Below are positions 1-11,800 of a stretch of 64,000 bases of DNA, in pieces. Every line of letters begins with the position of its first letter. The first letter of the stretch is position 1. The notes below the pieces were generated by a model, which saw nothing but the letters and a program-made list of their open reading frames with translations, did not search any database and was not told the origin of the DNA. A program made the translations under genes and the position numbers. Source of the DNA: Tyto alba (lineage: Eukaryota; Chordata; Aves; Strigiformes; Tytonidae); assembly GCF_018691265.1 (NCBI RefSeq), contig NW_024881261.1, forward strand, positions 24,329,374 through 24,393,373. The letters run 5' to 3'.

Positions 1-3000
1 GCTGAGGATGGCCTCCCAGGCTACTACGACCGCTTCTCTTCTCCCATATTTGGAAGTTGGCTTGCAGCATGGAGATCCCTTGTGGGTTTCTGTTTAAATT
101 CCAGAGTCACTGTTGCACATTACCATTTCCTTCAGCTGATGTAAATCAAATACAGTATGAGTGAAAAATGTGAGTATAGGCTTGGCTAAATGCTCTGTGA
201 GGAAAACTGTAATGAATGCAGAAAGTTTGTCTCAGGAGAAAATGTTTCACAAGCACAGCATGCTTTGCAAAGTGTGACATTGCTGAGGCTTTTGACCCTC
301 ATTTGGCAGCAGTTTGCATGCACTTTACCTCTGTGTACATTTAATTGGCAATGCTGACACAGTAAGCAACAGTAAAGAATGAGACACTCACATGGAAAAT
401 ATTGTTGCCTGGCATCAGGGGCATTTTTCTATACACAGATCCCAAAACCAAATGGGAATTTAATTTCACTGATGAAATTTTAGGGCCTCTGCATCAAACT
501 TAGTAGCCCTTAACTTTTGCTTCTCATCTTCCAGCAGCTCCAAGGCAGCAGAGCCCAAACATATGCTAGTTTTAAAATTTACTCTTAAAATTTTTATTAT
601 TGAAGTGTTATGTTTTGTCAGTGGACTGAATAAATGGTATCATATGGAACATAAAACCTTAAACGTGAATTATTTTAAAATATTTTAACAGAACTAATAT
701 TTTATAGCCAAGCTCCTTTAGGACAGGATTTATGAACCTCTCACTCCTATCTCTGAATACTCGCATGGCTAATCTCACCTATGCAAAAATCCCGTCCACT
801 AACTTGACCACTATAGGAAAGTAAGGCAAATCACAATGATCTTCTCTATGTGTAAGAGATTCACAATTTAATTCTTAATAGCTATGAATCTAGCTATAGA
901 GGATACTAAGAGAAAGATTATCATGTTTTCAGTACACTTTAAAAAGATTCTAATACAAATCTTATGGACATAACATGTCATAAGGACAGTTTTTTCAAGC
1001 CCGTAAGTGTTGCATGGATCAATGTATTTCTGAATTCCTCCCTTTGTAACAGGATAAACCTCTCACTACAATCCTAACGATCTTTAAACCTACGAGTGGC
1101 ACAGTGTCGAATACACACTGTCCTTTCTGCAACATCCCTGCATTTTTTATGAGGAACAGAGAACAAAATGCATACATTCACAGAGCAATCTTACAATGAG
1201 TCCAATTATGTGAAAATAACTGCAGGTTCAGGATCTCAGGGCAGGAAGAAGGAAGTAGTTTTGTATTAAGTTAATTTTCTTTCTTTATTGTAATTACTTT
1301 AAGTTCCTCTGAGGTCTGAGACGCTAGAAATTTTTAGTAAAGATGAATTAATGAATATGGCACAGATGACAAAACTCAAAAGTATGTCAATGTGATTTAT
1401 TCTGTGGACTTAGATCTCCACTGTATATGGAAGAGTTTATACATATATACATAAATTTGGTGATACCTATCAACTTCTTTTTAAAGTATTGCCTAATTGG
1501 CCATTTAGTACTTGCTGATGGCAGTAAACTCCTACATCTACTAATATAAAGCTACAAATCTTTAGTATGCATGCTAAGATAATTATTTAAGCCATAAGGA
1601 ATCTATGAAAGATCTTCACAATTACCCAGTAAAAAAGCACCTACATACATGCATATATTAAAAGAGGTAATTATTACTAAATATAATATTATTTAAATTT
1701 AGACAGTGGCTTTTCCAGAAGTCTTGGCCAGTCCAAAGGGTTTGGCTTTGTGGTAAACTGGAATGTACACAAAATTGCAGAAACCCCTGAGCCTGTTCAT
1801 TCTGCAGTAGGGATATAAATAATTTACAAAACTCCAAACCAGCAAAACACTCCAAATTTCAGACTAATCTTATACTTACCAATATACACATATGTTAATA
1901 CTTTAATAAATCAAATGCAATATGAGGAACTACGAGGAAAGCAGTTGATACATGCAAGTACCTAATATTACAGAGGGAAAAAAATGCCGGAAGAGCTGAA
2001 ACAGGCACTGATAAACATGTAGCCAAAAAAATGCAAGTATTACATAGATCTGATATGCTGATTTGGATATAGGGGTCCTTGAAATTGAACTGAACATAAT
2101 TACATGCAAAAATACTTCATCAAGAAGTGAGTGAGTATCAAGATGTGTTCTTGCAAGGCATTTAAAGAAATTTGAGAACTTACTGTAGGCATATCAGCTG
2201 AGGTATCTCTCCATTTCAGTGCAAAGTAAAACTGAGAAGCTTAAACTGATCAACAAGAGTGATTGAAACCAACCCTTCCCTTTTTAAGGAAACGCACAAA
2301 AAGCATACAAAAAGCCAGTTACCACATCACAGCTGGTAGATGCAGCAGCTCTGTAAATTGCTTGATCACAAGAGTCTTACTGCTCCCAAAAAACATGTTC
2401 TTGGAAAAGAATCATGGTGCAACAAAGGCCATTTAAAGCTGAATGACAGCATTTACATGAGGTTTAATACTCTTAACTTAAGCCCATTTAACATCTTCAT
2501 TTTATTTGCTTCAATTTCCCTGTGTCCATGTGTAGACATGACCATAAACATTAACCAAAATCACCAGTGGTAAAATTAATGTTTAGACTGTTCAAATGGC
2601 CACCTACCGTGAATAAAACACTTAGACTGTTTACCAGACAGTCAAGCTTTCAGCCAGCATACCTATACTCAGAGCACAAGCATATACATCTTGTTGCCTA
2701 AAAATGTTATTTAAAAGAACACTCTAGTAACAAATGTGATACTTGATGGGATATATAGGAATAGTTTTTTCAGTTCTTTTTTCTTGTAGTGGTACTCATC
2801 TATCCAATCATAAAGTCAAGCTCCTGAAAACTACCTGTTGCTTTTTGAAAACACAAAGTCTATCATAGGTTCATAGTAATGCTGTCACAAGAGTAGAAAG
2901 AGTTTTTGTTTGCATTTACCAATAATAGACTGTGTAATTTTAACTACATATACACTATCATACATGCTTTCCATATAACATGATAATATATTCTCATCTG

Positions 3001-6000
3001 GAATTTCTCAGAAGAAAGGGAGGAAAATCTGTTTTTTTGAGCCTCATTCCTAGTTAGCAATTTCTAGAATAAGCATTAAATATATATACGCACATATATA
3101 TTTAGTACGCTCACATTTCTTTTCTCCATGTTTTATGTTCTTAAAAATATTCCTTGATTTGTGTAGTTACAATTTTTGTGATATTCTACAGTAAACCACT
3201 TAAGAATGCAGTGTAGTTAGTAAAAAGTTTTGGGTTCAGAGCAGTTGGCACAGTAACTAAGAAGATGAAAAAATAAACTACATTTGTACTCTTGGTTTCC
3301 CGGTAGATGCTACATAGCTGTGTAGAACTTCTAGCAAGAAAGTCCTTAAACAAGATAGTGAATTGGTAGCAGCATTCTCTGCAGATCTCAGCCCCACTAT
3401 GTTTTAACAATCTACAGAAGGGCAGCTAGGAATCAAGCAGCCTTGTATGATGAAACAAAGTTCATTTTCAGGAGATGGCTGACAATTGTGATTTAAATTT
3501 TCCAATCCTAATAGGCTGCTCCTATCTAGCTCAGATAGTGACTGATGATGAGTCAGTGGAAAAAAATCCTGAAGTGTTGGTCTTGGTGCAGTTCCTAGAA
3601 CACAGGCAGCAAGAACCCATTGCTAAACAGAACCAAACCTAGTTTCGTGGCAGAAGTCATCTTTATAATGGCAAGGCACATTTGCAGACTATTATGGTGA
3701 AGATGTCGTATTTCCTTAGTAATCTGCTCTTTCTTTCCCCTAGGTTGTAAATTCTTAGGTGTGAAATGTATTCTACCTGTGACAGTCACCTACATGCTAG
3801 ACTTATCAATATAGTAATATCATTCTACAACAAACCTATGAAAAATTTAAAATTTATGTTTAAGGCACACACTACCACAGAGAGAAAAAAAAAAAAAACA
3901 ACTTCAATCATCCACTGCTTACATCTTACATTACCCAAAGTTAATGACTTGATAAGAGGGAAGTGCAGAATGAATTGACCTTACAGTCTACATCCACTGA
4001 TCAACAGTAGCCTCCAAGCTTCCAGAAGCTGCTAAAAAGAGACTCTACTCCTTAAATTTCAACATAAGCCTAAATTTTCATAGGATCAAGACAGTAATGC
4101 CATCCAGTTTATCCAATATATGAATACGGCATTTCTGTAAACATTCTCAGGCAGCTAATCAGGTGTTCCTCAGAAAAGTTAAAAGTTGGTGCAGTCAAGG
4201 AACAATGCCAGGTCATTCCAGGGAAAAGTGATTAATCACAGACAAGTGCATTTGCCTATAAAACCTAATCTTTCTCTGCCTAATACTGAAAATAACTAAT
4301 TTAAATTGTAGGTTAGTGCTTAGAGCTAACTAGATACCTGCACTTCAATGAAGTATTAATATTAGCAAAACACCTTACAGTTAGCTGCAAGTTCTTTAAG
4401 TTCTTTGAAAATAGTTCTGTTCCACTGCTCCTGCCACTTGCAGCTGCAGTGCCATGTGCCCTGACCACAGGATACAGAACTCTGCGAAAGGTACTGTGCA
4501 GGAGGCTGCACTGCAGCTACGTGGTTTGTAAGTGCACAGTGTGCTCCTTTTTTCTACCAAAGCCTATTAATTCTGTATTCACACATCTCACTTACTGCAG
4601 TGGAAGTAAAGACAGGATTTCTTTGCTTCATTAAAAGACATAATGGCGTGTGAGAAAAAGAGAATTTCTTATCTGATCATGTGGGACAGAAAGACTTTAT
4701 GGCCCTGAAGTCAGTAGAGATTTTTGTAAGCAGAAGAGTCTGCTGACATCCCCTTCTCTGCAGAAATGGGTTTAACTGGACTCACCTGAGTTCTTGTGGA
4801 ATAGTAGAAGACATGGAAAGTGTGTCTTAAAAGCTAATCCTTTCATTCTAACCACTCAAACTTATTTGAGATACGAGTCATCACTGTCATGCTAATAATA
4901 GATACTATTTCTTAACAATACTAAGTTTCTGAGCATGTGGAAAGGAAAGGAGGTTCAGCATCTCTTTTTTTCTCAGTAGGAAATCCATTGTTGTATGTGG
5001 AATACCATACTCGAAGAGGACAAAAAAATTTATACATTTTTACCTTGGGCTTAATAAATGGAAAATATTGTGATCAAATCTACTGTTACTTTCTAACCAT
5101 CTGTTCAGACATGGAGACTTAATGAAACTGTATAAACTGGAGAAACAATCTCACAGTAGAAGCATAATTAATGTATAATTACAGACTAAACAGTGCAAAG
5201 GGCAAGAGAAACTGATTTTTAAAAAAAAAGTACCTGCTGCAAAGCTGTTATTCATATGACATCATTGCGACAGATCTGAATACTGCAAAGGAAAGAGAAA
5301 AACCTGTAAAAGCAATACTTAAAAAGAAAACAAAAAAAATAACCAGTGCTGCACACATTGCAGTTAATTTAATGGAATTTTGCTGGATGTGGCTTCAAAA
5401 ATTAGGTAGCCACAGCAACATCAGGCACAAAATTTCAATGATGAACCGGTAGTACAGTCATGTAGTGCAGAAAATAAAAATTGATTTTTGCATGGACAAA
5501 AATTACACCAATGTAACCCAAATAGTGAAACAAACTCTTAATACCAACACACCCCTGCCCCCCCCCCCCCCCCCCCCCCAAAAAAAATGCAAACACAAAT
5601 ATTCTGGCACGGTAGATGAATAAAGTTTCAGAAGGCTATCAAAAATGTCCATCTGTTCTATATTTTATTTTGCTGTAGTAACTATACCTATTAGAGCCAC
5701 CAAGAGAGCCTTTTATAATGATCAGATAGCACTTTTTTCTTTAAAGCATAGGCATGCACATGCCTATTTCAGTCAGAACTCAGTATACAAGATCCCAGAC
5801 TTAAAGCAACTGTTTTTAATCAGAGAACTTAGCTTATGTGCAAGTCCCATGTATGACTAAAGATGTGGTTTATTAGGTTTGTGCACTTCCACAAAATGGA
5901 ATTTAGCAGATTATTAGTTCATAACATGGACTAATTGCTTTTTGTAATTCCCAGCTGCTGCACGTTACTATCCAGAAGGATTTTTATGTGGGCTCATTAT

Positions 6001-6829
6001 TACTGATCCATAGTATGCTAAAGAGGCACTGCTGTGAATGCATATACTAGAAACGATAAGTAGATGCTATACAGCCAATACTTAACAACGTAAAATACTC
6101 TTATGGTACACAGTTCAAAGGACTTAATACACTCATTACTGCTGAGAAGCTGATATTTTAATTATGTTTTGAATACCAATAACATAATTTGATTATCTCT
6201 TATCATCAAACCTACAGGTATACCTCTTTCCAAACAAAACTGGATTGCACAACATGGAAATTAGTCATCTGACTTCCACTATTGCAGATTCAAAAAATAC
6301 ACACACCTAAACACAATTCCCAGCATACTAAAGAACAAAAAAAAAATTAAATTCAGAGCTAAAGGTGTTGCTAATATCTCTAAACCTGCACAAAATCTGG
6401 TTTTCTTAGCTCTTTAGGCCTACAAGTTATATCTATCCCTGTAGCTCCAACAATGACAACTCTGGTACTAGAAGTTATCAAGACAGATACTTGTGCACAT
6501 CTGAAGCCTTACTGATTTAATTGCTCTTTTTGTATGTCCCTGTGTTTGCCGGTAGGACCAGCTGTGTTCCAACACTGCACAGAAAGCATGCGGTTTGCTC
6601 GGAAACGTTGGAGGGAAAGCTAGTCTGACAGGAATATTGATTTATTGCTTAAAATAGCAGCAGCAGGACAAAGAGAAAAAGCACCTAAAAGCCAGCAATC
6701 ATTTACCAAATCTAATTCTGTTCTCATGTTATCAAGGAAGACCTACAGACTGCAACCCTAAAACCCCTTACTCACATACTTTATTACCACGAGTTCTCCC
6801 CATGTCACAGGAGACACTGAGCCGGGGAG
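1..6829. other. AT-rich intergenic flank upstream of VCL
   Basis: No gene, exon set or recognisable mobile element could be supported here. Open frames are short (under 90 codons), AT-biased and match nothing I recognise. At the very left edge a 47-codon frame (bases 1-144) is open from the window border to a TAA and contains several CpGs; it could be the end of an exon of a neighbour but was not identified. A perfect CArG sequence lies at 44-53. A run of 22 C followed by 8 A lies at 5558-5587. Confidence 0.6.
5558..5587. repeat. Poly(C)22-(A)8 tract
   Basis: Twenty-two consecutive C (5558-5579) run into eight A. The opposite strand is a G22 run able to form G-quadruplexes. Its length is likely variable between individuals and error-prone in assemblies. 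Confidence 0.85.
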
Positions 6830-6976
6830 CGGGTAACGTAGCGCCCCATATGAGTTCACAGCCTAAGTTTTATTAAGCCTGGCGGCGGTATCTGCAGGCC
6901 TCCGGCCAGCCCTCCCGCAAGTGCCAAGGCTGTGCGGGGCGGGGGAGCGGGCCGCCGGCCGCCGGCGAAGGCAGCT

Positions 6977-6991
6977 CCCCCCCCCCCCCCC
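6977..6991. repeat. Poly(C)15 tract in CpG island
   Basis: Fifteen C in a row within the CpG island upstream of the promoter. Length may be unreliable in the assembly. Confidence 0.8.
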
Positions 6992-7569
6992 GCCACCGGG
7001 CTTCCCTCACGGCGGAGCAGCCGCCGGCGGCCGCGCTCCAGCACCGGGAGAGCGGGAATTTCTGTTACTCTCCGGCTACCGGCTTGTATTCCTTCCCACA
7101 AAACCACGTCGCTCACCTAACGGTATTTAAACGAGCGCCCGTGCCGCTGCTGTCACCAGAGATTACAACGGTAAAAAGCGTGAGCCGAAATTCACTCTAC
7201 CCCTACTCGGCGTTCCCGGCCGCCCCCCGGGGCCGCCGCCGCCCGGCCCTGACCCCGGCGCTCTCCCGAGGGCGCGCTGCCGGGGCGGCGGCCGCTGTCC
7301 CGCCGCGTCCCCTCAGCCACCCGCCCCCGCCCTCTCCTCCCCGCCGCGGGCGGGCGGGAAGCGGCCCCGGCGTAGCGGCCGCCGCCACTTCTCCTCAGGA
7401 GGGGCGGAAGAGGTCGGGGCCGCGCCCGGGGCGTGCCGGGCCGGGCCGGCTGCGGGGTGCCCTGCAGCGGAGGTTGTGGGGAGAGCGGGCGCCCGTGTGC
7501 GGAAGGCGACGACCGCCGCGGGGTGTGTGTGGGGAAAACCAGGTCGCGCCAGTGGCGCTAGGAGAGGTG

Positions 7570-7585
7570 CCCCCCCCCCCCCCCC
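7570..7585. repeat. Poly(C)16 tract in CpG island
   Basis: Sixteen C in a row about 230 bp upstream of the CArG box. Together with the tract at 6977 it puts two G-quadruplex-capable runs in the promoter region. Confidence 0.8.
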
Positions 7586-7815
7586 GCGGGAAGCCTCCCA
7601 GTACGGCGCGGGGCGCCGCCTCCCCTCGGCCGCCCCCTTCCCCAGTTGCGCCCGGCCACGCGCACCCCACCGGGCGAGCTCCGTGGAGCGGGCAGCACCC
7701 ACCTCCGCCCAACCGCCCCAAACTTCAACCGAGGGAGGGGAGGGGCGGGGCGCAGGGATCCCGCCGCCCCCGCGCGCCCCGGCCGCTATCCCGGTACCCC
7801 GGGCTTTAATCGTCT

Positions 7816-7825
7816 CCTTATATGG
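7816..7825 (+). promoter_or_regulatory. CArG box (SRF site)
   Basis: CCTTATATGG is a perfect match to CC(A/T)6GG, the binding site of serum response factor. VCL is an established SRF/MRTF target in mammals, which gives this site, about 535 bp upstream of the ATG in the CpG island, a plausible role in actin-dependent control of vinculin. Confidence 0.8.
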
Positions 7826-7838
7826 ACACCAGAATGTC

Positions 7839-7846
7839 TGACGTCA
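7839..7846. promoter_or_regulatory. Palindromic CRE
   Basis: TGACGTCA is the full palindromic CREB/ATF site. It starts 13 bases after the CArG box, an arrangement that recalls SRF-plus-CREB immediate-early promoters. Confidence 0.7.
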
Positions 7847-7942
7847 CCTCAACGCTGGGAAACCAGCGCCCGCGCAACCAAGCCTGGTTGGGAAGGCGGG
7901 TGGTGCGGGAAAGGCGAGGGGGCGGAGGGGGAGGGAGGCTCT

Positions 7943-7948
7943 GGAATG
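7943..7948 (+). promoter_or_regulatory. TEAD/MCAT-type core
   Basis: GGAATG in the context CTGGAATGTTG matches the TEAD core. A six-base motif is weak evidence alone; its place in the promoter next to SRF and CRE motifs makes it worth listing. Confidence 0.4.
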
Positions 7949-7997
7949 TTGATGGACGTGGCGTTGCGCCACTGGGAGCGGCGTCTCCGGCTCTGCC

Positions 7998-8002
7998 ATT
8001 GG
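7998..8002 (-). promoter_or_regulatory. Inverted CCAAT box
   Basis: ATTGG in GCCATTGGGCG is a CCAAT box on the minus strand, the kind bound by NF-Y in TATA-less CpG promoters. It lies 31 bases before a GC box. Confidence 0.5.
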
Positions 8003-8032
8003 GCGAGGGCGGCCGAGGGGGCGGTGAGCCGT

Positions 8033-8040
8033 GGGCGGGG
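8033..8040 (+). promoter_or_regulatory. GC box (Sp1/KLF type)
   Basis: GGGCGGGG is a consensus GC box. It sits just upstream of the likely leader, and a related GGGGGCGG motif lies near 7918. Confidence 0.55.
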
Positions 8041-8056
8041 TAGGCTGTGGTGTTGA

Positions 8057-8839
<783 letters not shown>

Positions 8840-11800
8840 TGAGTTGTCCGGAACAGCGGATGGTTCACCGTCTTTCTGGCTATAGAAGTTTGCCTTTTCC
8901 CCGCCTGAGGGGCAGCGTCGCGTTGAAGTGCAATAAAGTGCTATAATTGTTGCTGTTCAGACCGTCTTCTCCACTCAGTGCGGAGTGTACCCTGGAGTGC
9001 CTCACAGATGTCTCCGATACGCTGTGTGGTTTTTTTGCTGTCTTGGAAACTCCTATTTCAAGTATACGCACTATAAAAAGCAAAACACTTACTTGGTATG
9101 ATTCTAGCTTAAAAAAAAACCAAACTCAAAACCTCTCAGGCATTTAATAATGATTTTTATATTGGTGAACGCTGGCAGTTGGTTACCCGTGCCCAAGTCG
9201 AGGAGGGGCAGACCTGTGGTTTCTAGGCAAAGTTTGGAGTTGTAATTTGTTCTGTTTGTTTCATAGCCTCGAGTGCGAGCTACTGTTTGCTTGTGGGAAG
9301 GTAAAGGTGGTTGAAAATCAGCTTGAATCTCTCGACTTCTTGAAAGCAGCCATATGTAGCATGTCTCTTTAAGATCTGCGTGTTTGCAATATGGACACTG
9401 CAGTCTAAGAAGTGCAAATGACTAATATATTTGAAATGTTTTAATTGTGTTAGTACTTTTGTAACCAACTGTATCGAAAGAATAGCAAAATGTTGCAAGG
9501 CAGAAATGTCTTGTTTGATACAGAAAACACTGCAGTGTTGCATAGGCTTCTATAACTACCTTGCATTTCTGTTAAGTTCATTTAGAGATACTCTCAGTTC
9601 ATTTTTGAACATCAGAGTTACTTGCTCACTTTAAATCCTACAAAATTCTTAAGTCGTTAGTGGCAAGATATCCCTTGCCAGTAAACTTCCCCTTAAAATA
9701 AAATAGTTACAGTTAAAATATTTTGTCACTGTTAACTGATGTATTAATGCACTGAAATCATGAGGCTTGTGGGTATAAGAAGCTGTCAAGATGACTAATG
9801 CACATGATGTGTTTGTAAGATTTCGGTCTGTAGTACTTGCTACTGCTGGAATAACTTGCTACTTTGAGGTTTTGCTGTTTACTGTAGAGTAACTACAGCT
9901 CTTGGTCCCCACGACTCCATGATTTTTACAGGACGTACTGTCTGGAATACTTGTGCTTCCTGCTGACTTCAGCTGAAATTATTGTTTTCATGAAGAACAA
10001 CTGGTTTGCAGCAATGAACTGATGTAATAGGTATATTGGCTGTAAGGGTGTGAAGTCTGAGTGTATGAAATACTTTTCCTTGAAAGGAAGACTTCAGAAT
10101 AACACTATGCCACTCCAAGCTTAGCCTGTACAACTGGGTTCAGTGACTTTCTCCACCCCCTTCCTCTTGAAAGAAACCTGATCTGATAAAGTAGCATTTA
10201 TTAGAGAAATGCAAAAACAGAATTAGTTTTTTTTCTGCAGCTTGCTAATGCCAGCCCTTTTTTCATTTTTGAACAGTTTTGGAAGCCTCTGGTTTTATTT
10301 TCTTGCATGCTAGCTAGATAAAAGGAAAGACTGTTGGATTATTTTTCAGTGTTAATTCACGAAGAGCACATAGAAGCAGTGTAATCTGAGGTGGTACTCA
10401 CGAGGAAGATGTCCTGATCTGGTAGAATACAACTTTGACAACTACGTTAGGAAAAACACAGATTTAAAGTTCTTGTTTCAGTACATCATTCTGAAGTGTA
10501 AAGGTGATTTATAAAACTCCTTTTTCACTGGAGCAGGAATAGATGTGCAGAGAGGTTATCTAATTGTGAGTCTTCTAGTGGTTTCACAGGTGACAGCAAA
10601 GATGGAATTATCAGTGTAACCAAGACACTAATGGAGCTGCTAGCTCTTTGTGTTGCTTGCTGTCTGCTCAGGGTTTTTCGTGTAGCATGAGTATCACAAA
10701 GTGTATGTGATTGTAAGTAATGACCAGCAGAGAAACTTTTCAGTGATAACTTGTCACACACAGTGGGACCATTCTCGGGCTCCCTAGCCTGTAGTAAGGA
10801 CTCCACAGGTTGGGAGGTGTGTGCAATATTTGATTCATGTAACTGTTGCATCTGTATGTAACTGCTCATAGCAGTGTTTGAATTGCTGAGACCCATTCTT
10901 GTGCAAGGTCTAGGAGATGTGCTGTGTGGGGAAATGGGCTAGAAAATGAGAATATGGCTATGAGGAATGAGCCATGTGCAGTAACTTACATTTTGTTTTG
11001 TTGACATTCCTGAGATGGAGTTAACACTATATCGAAGATGGAACAGAGGATGACAGATATTAGAGTCTTAAATTAAGACTATTAGATGTGTTAAAAGGGA
11101 GTCTTTCTCCTGGATAACTTTACTACAGACCTCTTATATGAGAACTTTTCATTCAGTTTGCCATTCAGCATATATTTCTGTATCTTCTGTCAGAAATGCA
11201 TGTACTCTGTTTTAAGGTTTGCCTGAAGCCACCTGAAGTTTCATGCTTTTTTTAATATAAGGTTGATACACCCAAGAAGACCTAGTAGTAGGGATGCTTC
11301 CATGTCAGGACCTAATTGTAAAGTAATTCTAGATAAGAGATAGTTCAAGGCATTGTTGAACTTAATGAAATAATGAAGTATTTAAAAGTTGGTCTCTTTC
11401 CCATGGTAAATACCACTGGCTTGGTATTCTGTATTTCTGTATTAGTACCCAATATGGGACAGTTCAGTTCTACCGTGTCTGTCTTGAATATTCTGTTAGG
11501 GGATAGCTTTTGCAGAACAATACTCAAATTGTTTTGAAGTAATTTGATGAAACTTCTTAACAGTGAGATAAGGTTGCCCATACAAAAACTTTGCATGTAG
11601 AGGTAAGCGGCAGAGGCCTTTTTGCACAAAAATAACCTTTGATTGGAGCCAAGAATTTGAGGGAGAGGTTTTGGATTAATATCACAAGATTAATAATGTA
11701 CTAAATCAGTCCTTTTTTAACTGAAGATCTTAATGTTTTAGTTGGCTGATATTTGGAGTGAATGTGTGCCTCTTATGGGAGATTTGGAGTTGGGTTTGGT

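Noticed and set aside
1732..1752. Translation SKGFGFV, identical to an RNA-recognition RNP1 motif
   Set aside because: The residues around it do not fit an RRM fold and stops follow soon after; a seven-residue match in 64 kb is not evidence.
7084..7809. Open frame of 241 codons and many overlapping frames on both strands
   Set aside because: It lies in the CpG island, is dominated by proline, arginine, alanine and glycine, has rivals of similar length in the other frames and matches no family.
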